From NCBI RefSeq assembly GCF_022664435.1, contig NZ_JAKREU010000004.1:274321-338320 (forward strand): a stretch of 64,000 nt of DNA, in the 5' to 3' direction. The DNA is from Sphingomonas panni. GTDB taxonomy: Bacteria; Pseudomonadota; Alphaproteobacteria; Sphingomonadales; Sphingomonadaceae. Of this stretch, positions 55,387 through 63,109 are shown in pieces. The position numbers were made by a program, and so were the translations under genes. The number at the start of each line of letters is the position of its first letter. Position 1 is the stretch's first letter. A model generated the notes under the pieces. That model searched no databases. It worked only from the letters and a program-made list of their open reading frames with translations, and was not told the origin of the DNA.

Positions 55387-55803
55387 ATGTTCGATATCGC
55401 TCCCACCGAATTGATGGTCGTCGCGCTGGTCGCGCTGGTCGTCATCGGTCCCAAGGATTTGCCAAAAGCCATGCGCATCGTCGGCCTGTGGGTCGGCAAG
55501 GCGCGTGGCGTGGCGCGTCAGTTCCGCTCCGGCTTCGACACGATGGTGCGCGAGGCGGAACTTGCGGAAATGGAAAAGAAATGGGCGGAGGAAAACGCCC
55601 GGATCATGCGGGAGCACCCCGCCGATGCGCCGGCTGCGGTGCATCCCGTCGATGCGCCTTCGCCGCCACCGCCGGTCCAGGATGCGCCACAGGACATTCC
55701 GCCCCACAACGATGCGCACGCACCCGTCATGGTCGAACGTCCCGAACTGCGTGAGGCACCCGGCGATCATCCGCCCGCCGCCGATGGCAAGGCTCCGTCA
55801 TGA
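55387..55803 (+). CDS. tatB: Sec-independent translocase subunit TatB
   Basis: A 138-residue protein beginning MFDIAPTELMVVALVALVVI with the GPKDLP hinge that marks TatB, then the amphipathic helix and a Pro/Ala-rich tail. It forms the signal-peptide receptor with TatC. The stop overlaps the tatC start (ATGA). Confidence 0.95.
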   Translation: MFDIAPTELMVVALVALVVIGPKDLPKAMRIVGLWVGKARGVARQFRSGFDTMVREAELAEMEKKWAEENARIMREHPADAPAAVHPVDAPSPPPPVQDAPQDIPPHNDAHAPVMVERPELREAPGDHPPAADGKAPS

Positions 55804-56573
55804 ACGATATCGACGACAGCCAGGCCCCGCTGCTCGACCATCTGATCGAACTGCGCCGCCGCCTGCTCTATTCGGCGGTCGCCGTCGCGCTGTGCTTCGC
55901 GGTCTGCTTCTATTTCTCGCATCAGATCCTGACGTTTCTGCTCAAGCCGCTGTTGGCGGCGGGGCAAAAGCGCGTGATCTTCACCCAGATTTTCGAGGCG
56001 TTCTTCGTTCAGATCAAGGTCGCGTTCTTCGCGGCGATGATGCTGTCCTTCCCGGTGATCGCGAACCAGCTATGGCAGTTCGTGGCGCCAGGATTGTATC
56101 GCAACGAGAAAAAGGCGCTGTTCCCGTTCCTGCTGGCGACGCCGGTGCTGTTCATCGCCGGGGCGGCGCTGGCCTATTACGTCACCATCCCCGTCGCGCT
56201 GCATTTTCTGCTCGGCTATCAGGGCAATCTCGGCGGCGTCGAACAGGAAGCACTGCCCTCGATCGAGAATTACCTGTCGTTCGTGATGCAGTTCCTGTTC
56301 GCGTTTGGCCTGGCGTTCCTGTTGCCGGTGCTGCTGATGCTGCTGGAACTGGCGGGGATCGTCACGCGCAAGCAGCTGGTCGGCGCGCGGCGCTATGCCA
56401 TCGTCGCGGCGTTTGCGATTGCCGCCGTGGCGACGCCGCCGGACATCGGGTCGCAGTTCCTGCTCGCGGTGCCGCTGATCCTGCTCTACGAACTGGCCCT
56501 CATCGCGATCTGGTTCACCGAAAAGCGGCGGGCAAAACGCGATCCCGACGCTGCCGAGGAAGAAGCCGCCTGA
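55800..56573 (+). CDS. tatC: Sec-independent translocase subunit TatC
   Basis: A six-helix receptor that recognises twin-arginine signals. The 257-residue protein has the conserved N-terminal DHLIELRRRLLYS and the periplasmic-loop region FAAMMLSFPVIANQLWQFVAPGLY. It is the last gene of the scpAB-tatABC run, and a bidirectional terminator follows. Confidence 0.96.
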   Translation: MNDIDDSQAPLLDHLIELRRRLLYSAVAVALCFAVCFYFSHQILTFLLKPLLAAGQKRVIFTQIFEAFFVQIKVAFFAAMMLSFPVIANQLWQFVAPGLYRNEKKALFPFLLATPVLFIAGAALAYYVTIPVALHFLLGYQGNLGGVEQEALPSIENYLSFVMQFLFAFGLAFLLPVLLMLLELAGIVTRKQLVGARRYAIVAAFAIAAVATPPDIGSQFLLAVPLILLYELALIAIWFTEKRRAKRDPDAAEEEAA

Positions 56574-56603
56574 CGGCTTCTTCCCGAAAGATGCGGGTAT
56601 AGA

Positions 56604-56637
56604 AAAAGGGCGGTCCGAGGTTCCGGGCCGCCCTTTT
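56604..56637. terminator. Bidirectional terminator between tatC and the entericidin gene
   Basis: AAAAGGGCGG facing CCGCCCTTTT, ten base pairs with a 14-base loop, T-runs on both strands. It lies 30 bases past tatC and 22 past the minus-strand entericidin stop. Confidence 0.85.
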
Positions 56638-56659
56638 CGTGTCGACCGTCGGTCGAGCG

Positions 56660-56794
56660 TTACTTGGTGTCGCGTGCCGCGCCGGCGACTGCGCTGCCTG
56701 CCGACGATACGTCCTTGCCGACACCTTCAACGGTGTTGCAGGCGCTGATGGCAAGGGCGCCGGCAACGACGGCGAGGCTCAGGATCTTACGCAT
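56660..56794 (-). CDS. Entericidin A/B-family lipoprotein, 44 aa
   Basis: A 44-residue lipoprotein beginning MRKILSLAVVAGALAISACN with the lipobox at C19, followed by the family motif NTVEGVGKDVSSAGSAV. Entericidins are small envelope lipoproteins induced by stress; EcnB is a toxin-like partner and EcnA an antidote in E. coli. A solitary copy like this is common in alphaproteobacteria and its role is unclear. GGAG, six bases upstream, favours ATG 56794 over 56800. An EcfG-like promoter (GGAAC at 56865-56861, N16, CATT) lies about 50 bases upstream. Confidence 0.88.
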   Translation of the reverse strand: MRKILSLAVVAGALAISACNTVEGVGKDVSSAGSAVAGAARDTK

Positions 56795-56840
56795 GTTCAT
56801 CTCCGGTGTTTTGCGGGCCAATACCCGCTTCCGGGAGAGG

Positions 56841-56865
56841 AATGTCTGACGAAATTATTCGTTCC
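56841..56865 (-). promoter_or_regulatory. EcfG-like promoter of the entericidin gene (one mismatch)
   Basis: GGAAC-N16-CATT on the minus strand; the consensus -10 is CGTT, so one base differs. The predicted start is near 56834, about 40 bases before the ATG. Confidence 0.45.
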
Positions 56866-56885
56866 GCTACCAAAATGGCGCCACC

Positions 56886-57038
56886 AAAAAAGCGACCCGC
56901 CGGTTTGTGGCCGACGGGTCGCTTAGGTGAAACCAGTATATGGACCCGGTGGCGCTACCGGGGGGGGGGGAGGGTTTGCGCCTACCGGGTCCTTTTAGCG
57001 GATAGCGAGAGCGGGGGGGCATAAGATCGCTATCCGAA
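56886..57038 (-). ncRNA. Candidate stress-induced small RNA with C-rich loops
   Basis: Starting about seven bases after a consensus EcfG promoter, the minus strand folds into three hairpins. Hairpin 1 (57035-57027 with 57008-57000, nine perfect base pairs) has an 18-base loop containing seven C. Hairpin 2 (56992-56978 with 56955-56942, 14 base pairs with one bulge) has a 22-base loop with CCCT and eleven C. Hairpin 3 (56924-56915 with 56899-56890, ten perfect pairs) is followed by six T and is an intrinsic terminator. There is no ORF inside. C-rich loops usually pair with Shine-Dalgarno sequences. The closest known analogue is GsrN of Caulobacter, an EcfG-type (SigT) dependent RNA with a C-rich target loop. 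The length is about 153 bases. The boundaries are predicted. Confidence 0.72.
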
Positions 57039-57044
57039 GGTGAT

Positions 57045-57069
57045 AACGGCAAGCCCTATCCATGGTTCC
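57045..57069 (-). promoter_or_regulatory. Consensus EcfG general-stress promoter
   Basis: GGAAC (57069-57065), a 16-base spacer, then CGTT (57048-57045), a perfect match to the alphaproteobacterial EcfG consensus. The only downstream candidate is the small RNA that starts about seven bases on. Confidence 0.8.
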
Positions 57070-57101
57070 GGCGCTACAGTGCTTTTTTTTGGAAAAGATC
57101 G

Positions 57102-57773
57102 TTAGCTCGGGAATGCGCCGCACCGCTTCGTCTGCCACACGCCCTTGCGCCAGCATTTCGGGTTCTCGAACTGGTAGAGGCGCGCCGGACGCATGTACGG
57201 GATCTGGCGGGTAAACTGCTGCTCGCCATAGGCGACCAGCGAGTTGCGGAGCTTGCGCATCCGCAGTTCCGCAAATTCGCCCAGATAGCCGCGCGGCACG
57301 AACAACGCTTCCTGCCCGATCTCGTTCGCCGCCTGGCAAAAGCCGAGCTGCGCCGACACGGTCGAGAAGCTCGAATAGACGCGCGTGCCGAACTGGTCGA
57401 GCGCGGTCTGGCCGGCCTTCAGCGACCCGGTCGTGCGGTCGAAATATTTGTCGAGCGCGGCGTAGCTGGCCTTCAGTTCGTCGGCATGGTTGAACAGCAT
57501 GGCGTTGTAGTTGTTGAGCGTCAGCATCGTCGGTTCGAACTGGCACTGCAGCGCCGCCACGTTCAGCGCGGAACGCAGATTCCACAGCACGGCGGCACGC
57601 AGTTCGGCGGGCGTCGCACCGGGCAACGCCTGCGTCATGACGCCGGGTTCGTCCCCGGTCACGCGCGGTCCGTCCATGTCATAGGGCTTGAAGAAAAATT
57701 GGGCCGACGCGGGGGTTGCCGCGACGGTCAGGGCGGCGGCAGCGGCCAGGACCAGGGTACGCACTACGCTCAT
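57102..57773 (-). CDS. Conserved-looking secreted protein
   Basis: A 223-residue exported protein: signal peptide MSVVRTLVLAAAAALTVAAT with cleavage near ASAQ. The mature part is mainly helical with four cysteines (ALQCQFEPTM, LGFCQAANEI, NPKCWRKG, TKRCGAF) that could form two disulfides. GGAAGAG just upstream supports ATG 57773. I do not recognise the family; related proteins occur in sphingomonads. It ends 33 bases before the EcfG promoter of the small RNA. Confidence 0.8.
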   Translation of the reverse strand: MSVVRTLVLAAAAALTVAATPASAQFFFKPYDMDGPRVTGDEPGVMTQALPGATPAELRAAVLWNLRSALNVAALQCQFEPTMLTLNNYNAMLFNHADELKASYAALDKYFDRTTGSLKAGQTALDQFGTRVYSSFSTVSAQLGFCQAANEIGQEALFVPRGYLGEFAELRMRKLRNSLVAYGEQQFTRQIPYMRPARLYQFENPKCWRKGVWQTKRCGAFPS

Positions 57774-57920
57774 CTCTTCCTTTCGTGGCGCGGGCTTGGC
57801 GCCAGGGTAGGGAGCGATGGTTAAGGCGTTTTTCGCGACGACCCAAGCCCCAACTTGCACGTTGGCGTCACGTTTCGCCGCATGGAACCGTAACGATCGG
57901 GCGGATGGCGGTGACCAACG

Positions 57921-57952
57921 AAAAGGGCCGCCCGGTCGCCCGGACGGCCCTT
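57921..57952 (-). terminator. Terminator of the Met-rich lipoprotein gene
   Basis: AAGGGCCG facing CGGCCCTT, eight base pairs, with a T4 tail on the minus strand, 26 bases past the stop. Confidence 0.75.
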
Positions 57953-57977
57953 CGCCAGAATAGCCGAAAACGGCTGA

Positions 57978-58250
57978 TTACATGGCGTTGGTCATGCCGG
58001 CTTCGTTCGACATCATGGTGTCGTTCGACATCATCATGCTGTCGTTCGACATCATCATGGTGTCGTTGCCCATGGCGCCGTCAACGGCGGTCATGTTGTC
58101 CGACATCGTGCCGTCCATCATGTCGGTCGAGTTCAGGTCGGTGATGGTCGCGTTGTCGGCGGTGGTTTCGGTCTTGCCACCGCAAGCCGACAGCGCCAGC
58201 GCCGCGCCGGCGATGATCGAACCGGTCAGGATCTTCGAGAATGCACGCAT
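57978..58250 (-). CDS. Small lipoprotein with Met-rich tandem repeats
   Basis: A 90-residue lipoprotein with signal MRAFSKILTGSIIAGAALAL and lipobox cysteine C23 (LSAC). The mature part ends in 7-residue repeats of the form SND(S/T)MMM (about 62-82), encoded by a 21-base tandem repeat at 58003-58062. The many methionines could bind Cu(I) or scavenge oxidants; this is inference. The repeat number could vary between strains. It has its own terminator. Confidence 0.78.
   Translation of the reverse strand: MRAFSKILTGSIIAGAALALSACGGKTETTADNATITDLNSTDMMDGTMSDNMTAVDGAMGNDTMMMSNDSMMMSNDTMMSNEAGMTNAM
58003..58062. repeat. 21-bp tandem repeat in the Met-rich lipoprotein gene
   Basis: Units begin TCGTTCGACATCATCATG at 58021 and 58042, preceded by an 18-base shortened copy at 58003. 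Each full unit encodes seven residues, so copy changes keep the frame. Confidence 0.8.
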
Positions 58251-58338
58251 GGTAAGCTCCCTAAGCTATGGATAGGCGGCATTTCTTTGCCGTTAATACC
58301 CAATCCGCGCTGGACATTAGTCGAAGGGGTGCCCGCCC

Positions 58339-59031
58339 TCAAGCCTCTTTCGCAGGAGGGTACAGCCCGTCCAGAAAAGCCGGCAGACCGGCGGCGAGCG
58401 CTGCGTCGAACATCTCCGGGGTCACCGTTTTCCCCAGCGCCGCTGCGCTGGTCACGGGAAATTCGGCGATCCCACAAGGAACGATGCCCCCGAAATGTGA
58501 CAAATCTGGGGCCAGATTCACCGAAAAACCGTGCAATGTGGCCCACCGACGCACGCGAACGCCGATCGCACCGATCTTGGCCTCGGTCCCGCCATCCGCC
58601 GTCCAGATGCCGATCCGCTCCGGCACGGCATAGGCATGGATGTCGAAGCTCGCCAGCGCGCCGATCACCCACGCCTCCACCGCGTGGACGAAACGACGGA
58701 CGTCGCGCCCGCGCCGGGTCAGGTCGAGCATCAGATAGCCGATACGCTGTCCTGGCCCATGATAGGTATAGCGCCCGCCACGCCCGGCGGCGTGGACCGG
58801 AAAGCGCGGGTCGAGCAACTCCGCCGGGTCGGCGCTGGTGCCGGCGGTATAGAGCGGTGGATGTTCGAGCAGCCAGATCATCTCGCCCGCCTGCCCATCG
58901 GCAATGGCGGTCGCGCGCGCCTCCATCGTCGAGAGTGCGTGGGCGTAATCGATCTGTTCGGTTTCGGTGCGCCACTCAATGGCTTGCGCGGTCGCGACGG
59001 GCGGGACGATGGGGTCAGGAGCCATTTTCAT
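58339..59031 (-). CDS. lipB: Octanoyltransferase LipB
   Basis: LipB transfers octanoyl from ACP to lipoyl domains, the first step of lipoate synthesis. The 230-residue protein has [13 protein letters not shown] (H91 region), K152 in AKIGAIGVR and the nucleophile C186 in [15 protein letters not shown], the Lys-Cys dyad of the family. The start at ATG 59031 is the first of the frame. lipA is not in the window. Confidence 0.95.
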   Translation of the reverse strand: MKMAPDPIVPPVATAQAIEWRTETEQIDYAHALSTMEARATAIADGQAGEMIWLLEHPPLYTAGTSADPAELLDPRFPVHAAGRGGRYTYHGPGQRIGYLMLDLTRRGRDVRRFVHAVEAWVIGALASFDIHAYAVPERIGIWTADGGTEAKIGAIGVRVRRWATLHGFSVNLAPDLSHFGGIVPCGIAEFPVTSAAALGKTVTPEMFDAALAAGLPAFLDGLYPPAKEA

Positions 59032-59085
59032 TCGGGATCAGGATGGGTACAGCGTCCATCGGATAAAAGGGGAGCAAGTGCAACG

Positions 59086-59922
59086 ATGGCAAAGATCGGG
59101 ACGATCTGGGACCGTGCGGTGGATTTCGTGCGCGACCATCTGGGTGAGGTGATGCCGGTCCTGCTGGCGACCCAGTTCGTGGCGCCTGCGATCAATGGCA
59201 GCCTCAGCGGTCTGCGCGCCGCAAGCGGTGCCGGCACGGCGGCGGTGCTGGGGATCGTGTCGGTCGTCGCGACGATCATTTCCCTGTGGGGTGCGCTCTA
59301 TCTGGTCGCCTTCGCGGGACAGCCCGACCGGCAGGAACAGCATCGCGTCGCGCTGTCGCTGGCCAAGACGCGGTTCCTGCCGATGATCGGCGTCAGCATC
59401 GTCCTGATGGCGATCCTCGCAGTGCTGGCGATTCCCGGAGTCGTGCTGGCCGTCATGAGCGGGTTCGACTTCACCTCCGTCATGAACGGTGTGCCGCCCC
59501 AGCCCGGCGAGATCGGCAAGCTGGGCATCGCCATCCTGTACTTCTTTGCCCTTGCGCTGTTCATCGTCTGGGCATCGGCCCGGCTGCTGCCGATCAACGC
59601 CGTCGTCGCGCATGAGCGTCGCGGGATCGGTGCGATCGGCCGGGCATTTGCGCTGACTCGCGGCATGACGCTGAAGCTGATCGGACTGCTGATCCTCTAC
59701 GGCATCGTCACCGGCGTGGCGGTTTCGGCGGTACAGTTCGTCGTCGGCGGAATCTTCGGCCTGCTGACCGACAATAGCGCTACGATGTCGCCCGCCGTCA
59801 TTGCCGGAGCCGTTGCCGTGGCGGCGGTCAGCGCCGCGCTGGCGCTGTACCAGAGCGCGTTCGTCGGCAAGCTGTACCGCGAGGTCGTCGGCCAGCAGGA
59901 TGACGCGGCCGTCTTCGCATGA
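59086..59922 (+). CDS. Polytopic membrane protein, first of a paralogous pair
   Basis: A 278-residue protein with about six membrane helices (for example 45-70, 100-125, 150-170 and 200-225). The segment IGRAFALTRGMTLKLIGLLI resembles the conserved RA..LT.G motif of glycerophosphodiesterase-type membrane domains and related families. Its neighbour, four bases overlapping, has the same motif and layout, so the two probably arose by duplication and may form a heteromer. The function is unknown. It is divergent from lipB with a 54-base gap. Confidence 0.75.
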   Translation: MAKIGTIWDRAVDFVRDHLGEVMPVLLATQFVAPAINGSLSGLRAASGAGTAAVLGIVSVVATIISLWGALYLVAFAGQPDRQEQHRVALSLAKTRFLPMIGVSIVLMAILAVLAIPGVVLAVMSGFDFTSVMNGVPPQPGEIGKLGIAILYFFALALFIVWASARLLPINAVVAHERRGIGAIGRAFALTRGMTLKLIGLLILYGIVTGVAVSAVQFVVGGIFGLLTDNSATMSPAVIAGAVAVAAVSAALALYQSAFVGKLYREVVGQQDDAAVFA

Positions 59923-60659
59923 GGTTGAATATCGCGGCCGCCTGTGCCGAGGCGTCGACTATCTGGAAGCGCGACCGCGACGTCATCGCCGCGGTCGGGG
60001 GCGTGTTCTTCTTCCTGCCCAATCTGGCGATGGCGTTGTTCGCGCGGGTCGAGACCGCGACCGTGTCGACGACGGGCGGCGCGGCGGACGATCAGGCGCT
60101 GCTGGCATCAATGCAGTCGTTCCTGATCGACAATGCGCCGATGCTGGCGTTCCAGATGATCGCCGAACTGGTCGGCGTCACGGTGCTGCTGGCGCTGCTG
60201 CTCGACCCGAGCCGCCCGACGGTCGGAGAGGCGCTGCGAATCGTCGCGCGGCGGCTGCCGGTGCTGATCGCAGCGATGCTGCTTATCAACGTCGCGCTGG
60301 TCTGCGGCATGGCGCTGTTCATCGTGCCGGGGCTGTACGTCATCGGCCGCGCGGCGCTGGTGATGCCGGTGCTGATCGCGGAGCCGGAGCGGCGCTTCGG
60401 CGATGCGATCGGGCGGGCGGTCGAACTGACGCGGGGGCGGGTAATCCAGCTCCTGTCGCTCTGGGCGCTGATCTTCGTCGGTGCCTATTTCGTCCAGACG
60501 CTACTGCAGAGCCTGGCGCGCGCCGCGTCGTCGGGCGGCAGCAATCCGGTGACGCTGGGCATGGTGGCGATCGCGACGTCGGCCGTGTCGATGGCGACCG
60601 CCATCGCCTACACGCTGACCCGCGCCGCGATCTACCGCCGGCTCGCCAGCAACGGATAA
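59919..60659 (+). CDS. Polytopic membrane protein, second of a paralogous pair
   Basis: A 246-residue membrane protein with about six helices (about 22-40, 72-95, 110-140, 180-200 and 215-240). The motif DAIGRAVELTRGRVIQLLSL corresponds to that of the upstream gene. It overlaps the first gene by ATGA. Its 3' end overlaps the convergent GNAT gene by 28 bases, so the two messages are complementary at their ends. Confidence 0.77.
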   Translation: MRLNIAAACAEASTIWKRDRDVIAAVGGVFFFLPNLAMALFARVETATVSTTGGAADDQALLASMQSFLIDNAPMLAFQMIAELVGVTVLLALLLDPSRPTVGEALRIVARRLPVLIAAMLLINVALVCGMALFIVPGLYVIGRAALVMPVLIAEPERRFGDAIGRAVELTRGRVIQLLSLWALIFVGAYFVQTLLQSLARAASSGGSNPVTLGMVAIATSAVSMATAIAYTLTRAAIYRRLASNG

Positions 60660-61225
60660 TGGCTGCCGCAGTCGTCGGGGAGGATCCCGGCGATGCGGGG
60701 GTCGGCAAAGGTCTCGACGGTGCGCTGGTACGGCACGAAGCCCGAACGGCGATAGAAGCCTAGCGCACCGGGATGATCGAGCGTGCAGGTATGCACCCAC
60801 ACCCGCGTCACGTCCTTGGCCCACGCCATCGCCAGCGCGTGCGCCATCAACCAGCGGCCATGCCCCTTGCCGGCCAGTTCGGGGATCAACCCGACATAGG
60901 ACAGCTCGCATTCGCCCGCCGTGCGGAAATCGAGTTCGAGCATCCCGACCTCGATCCCCGCCCGGTCGACCACGGCCCAGATGCGGACGCCATCGTCATG
61001 GAGGATCGACTCGAGCCGGTCGTCCGCCATCACCAGTCGCGAGAACCACAACCACGGCCCGCCGACCCGGCGGAACAACGCGCGATATCGCTCGACCCCC
61101 GGTCGTTCCCAGCGCGCCAGCCGCAGCGGCGAGGCCGGCAATGGTGCCGGGCGTGGTCGCTCCAGCATTTCCAGCGAGGTGACGATCGTCGCGACCTCGC
61201 CGGGCCTGACCGGGATCAGTCCCAC
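60632..61225 (-). CDS. GNAT-family N-acetyltransferase
   Basis: A 197-residue acetyltransferase. The CoA loop is in LIPELAGKGHGRWLMAHALAM (about 116-136), and the end reads HPGALGFYRRSGFVPYQR. The N-terminal 30 residues are unusual for GNATs. It starts four bases after hemF and is probably co-transcribed with it; the pairing is frequent in sphingomonads from what I recall. The substrate is unknown. Confidence 0.85.
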   Translation of the reverse strand: MGLIPVRPGEVATIVTSLEMLERPRPAPLPASPLRLARWERPGVERYRALFRRVGGPWLWFSRLVMADDRLESILHDDGVRIWAVVDRAGIEVGMLELDFRTAGECELSYVGLIPELAGKGHGRWLMAHALAMAWAKDVTRVWVHTCTLDHPGALGFYRRSGFVPYQRTVETFADPRIAGILPDDCGSHYPLLASRR

Positions 61226-61229
61226 GGCG

Positions 61230-62072
61230 TCAGCTCCACGTCGCCAGCGGCGGCAGGCTCATCAGGATCGCATCGATATTGCCGCCGGTTTTCAGGCCGA
61301 ACAACGTGCCACGATCATAGACAAGGTTGAATTCGGCATAGCGCCCGCGCCATTCCAGCTGCCGCGCCTTGTCGGTATTATCGAACGGCATGTCCATCCG
61401 GCGGCGGACCAGCTGCGGATAGATGGACAGGAACGCCTCCCCGACATCGCGGGTGAAGGCGAAGTCCGCGTCCCAGTCGGTGCCGAGATGGTCGTAGAAG
61501 ATGCCGCCGACGCCGCGATGGACCCCGCGGTGGGGGATGTAGAAATAATCGTCGGCCCATTGCTTGAACTTCGGATAATGCGCCGGGTCATGGGCATTGC
61601 ATGCCGCCTGCATCGCGGCGTGGAAGTCGGCGGTATCGTCCGCATAGGGGATTGGCGGGTTCAAATCCGCCCCGCCGCCGAACCAGCGCTTCGTCGTCAC
61701 CAGGAAGCGGGTGTTCATATGCACGGCGGGCACATGCGGATTGGCCATGTGCGCGACCAGGCTGATGCCCGTCGCGAAGAAGCGCGGGTCTTCCGCCGCG
61801 CCGTGGATCGACTTGGCGAACTCCCCCTCGAACGTACCGCCGACCGTCGACACGTTGACGCCGACCTTTTCGAACACGCGCCCCTTCATCACGCCGCGCA
61901 CCCCGCCGCCGCCCGGCGCCCCCGACGGGTCGATGCGATCCCAAGGGGTATAGGTGAAGCTGGCGTCCGAACCCGCTTCGCGCTCGATCGCCTCGAACGA
62001 CGCGCAGATGCGGTCGCGGAGCGATTCGAACCAGGTGCGGGCGGCTTGTTGCTGGTGGTCGAGCGGTTGCAT
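61230..62072 (-). CDS. hemF: Oxygen-dependent coproporphyrinogen III oxidase
   Basis: HemF decarboxylates two propionates of coproporphyrinogen III, using O2, in heme synthesis. The 280-residue protein contains GGGGVRGVMKGRVFEK, HMNTRFLVTTKRWFGGGADLNP and RRRMDMPFDNTDKARQLEWRGRYAEFNLVYDRGT, all family signatures. ATG 62072 (MQPLDHQQQ) is chosen over an in-frame upstream start. An oxygen-independent HemN is not in the window. Confidence 0.96.
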   Translation of the reverse strand: MQPLDHQQQAARTWFESLRDRICASFEAIEREAGSDASFTYTPWDRIDPSGAPGGGGVRGVMKGRVFEKVGVNVSTVGGTFEGEFAKSIHGAAEDPRFFATGISLVAHMANPHVPAVHMNTRFLVTTKRWFGGGADLNPPIPYADDTADFHAAMQAACNAHDPAHYPKFKQWADDYFYIPHRGVHRGVGGIFYDHLGTDWDADFAFTRDVGEAFLSIYPQLVRRRMDMPFDNTDKARQLEWRGRYAEFNLVYDRGTLFGLKTGGNIDAILMSLPPLATWS

Positions 62073-62130
62073 GGTCGGCGACTTAGGCCGGAACGAACCT
62101 TCTCGCAAAGCCCTGCAACAGTTCTTTGGA

Positions 62131-62142
62131 GAAACCGGTGTC
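62131..62142. promoter_or_regulatory. LacI-type operator-like box upstream of kduI (distal)
   Basis: GAAACCGGTGTC, a near-palindrome centred on ACCGGT, 114 bases before kduI. The shape resembles LacI-family sites of sugar and uronate genes. Confidence 0.4.
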
Positions 62143-62226
62143 ATAAAGTGGGTCGACGGACGCGCCGAACCTCCTTAGCATCGGGGCGTACGGAATAGAG
62201 GCGACGGGCACGACGCGCGACGCGCG

Positions 62227-62240
62227 GGATACCGGTTACC
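62227..62240. promoter_or_regulatory. LacI-type operator-like box upstream of kduI (proximal)
   Basis: GGATACCGGTTACC around a second ACCGGT, 97 bases from the first and 16 before the kduI start. A bound repressor here would block transcription or initiation. Confidence 0.4.
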
Positions 62241-62255
62241 GTTTGGGAGAGAGCA

Positions 62256-63095
62256 ATGTACGACCGGACCTATTACGCGACGCATCCGGACATGATGGAA
62301 TGCGTGTCGAACGAGGAGTTGCGCGACCGGTATCTGATCGAGGGGTTGTTCCGCGAGGGCGAGTGCGTGCTGAACTACACCCATGCCGACCGGTTCGTGA
62401 TCGGCGGGGTGGCGGTGGGTGACGCGCCGGTGAAGCTGCCCGCGCAGAGCGAACCGAAATCGGCGGAAGGGCATCCCTTCCTCGAACGCCGCGAGATGGC
62501 AGTGGTCAATGTCGGGTCGGCGGAAGGCACGGTGACCGTCGATGGCGAGACGTTCACGCTTGGCAACAAGGACTGTGTCTACGTCACCATGGGTGCGCAG
62601 GACGTGGAGTTCGGCGGCGAGAGCGCACGCTTCTACATCGCGTCCTGCCCGGCGCATAAGGGGTTCCAGACCCGCAAGCTCGGCATCGCCGATGCGAATG
62701 CGCTGGAGCGCGGCAGCCTCGAGGAATCGAACGAGCGGACCATCTACCAGCTGGTCATCCCCGGCGTGTGCGACAGCGCGCAGCTGGTGATGGGGCTGAC
62801 GGTGCTCAAGCCCGGCAGCGTGTGGAACACCATGCCGCCGCACATCCACGAACGCCGCAGCGAGATCTATTTCTACTTCGAGCTGCCGACCGACAACGAC
62901 AAGGTGTTCCATTACATGGGCGAGGGCGAAGCGATGCGCCACATCGTCATGGGCAACGAGGAAGCGGTGATCTCGCCGCCCTGGTCGGTGCATATGGGCT
63001 CGGGCACCCGCGCCTATGCCTTTATCTGGGCGATGGCCGGCGAGAACCAGGACTATACCGACATGCAGGTCCTCGACATCTGCCAGCTGGCGTAA
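62256..63095 (+). CDS. kduI: 5-dehydro-4-deoxy-D-glucuronate isomerase
   Basis: KduI converts 4-deoxy-L-threo-5-hexosulose uronate, from unsaturated uronates of pectin or related polymers, into 3-deoxy-D-glycero-2,5-hexodiulosonate. The 279-residue cupin protein has the zinc ligands H196 and H198 in PPHIHERR, E203 and H246 in PWSVHMG. Together with kduD it channels uronates into the KDG pathway. GAGAGA precedes ATG 62256. A plant-associated lifestyle fits but is not proved. Confidence 0.96.
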   Translation: MYDRTYYATHPDMMECVSNEELRDRYLIEGLFREGECVLNYTHADRFVIGGVAVGDAPVKLPAQSEPKSAEGHPFLERREMAVVNVGSAEGTVTVDGETFTLGNKDCVYVTMGAQDVEFGGESARFYIASCPAHKGFQTRKLGIADANALERGSLEESNERTIYQLVIPGVCDSAQLVMGLTVLKPGSVWNTMPPHIHERRSEIYFYFELPTDNDKVFHYMGEGEAMRHIVMGNEEAVISPPWSVHMGSGTRAYAFIWAMAGENQDYTDMQVLDICQLA

Positions 63096-63109
63096 GCGCT
63101 ACCTGACGG

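Noticed and set aside
56942..57000. Plus-strand terminator reading of the G-rich hairpins
   Set aside because: On the plus strand no gene ends nearby and only a T4 follows; the promoter, loop composition and T6 terminator all fit the minus strand better.
57892..57915. GGAAC near 57892 as a further EcfG promoter (plus strand)
   Set aside because: No CGTT at 16 or 17 bases downstream and no gene start follows on that strand.
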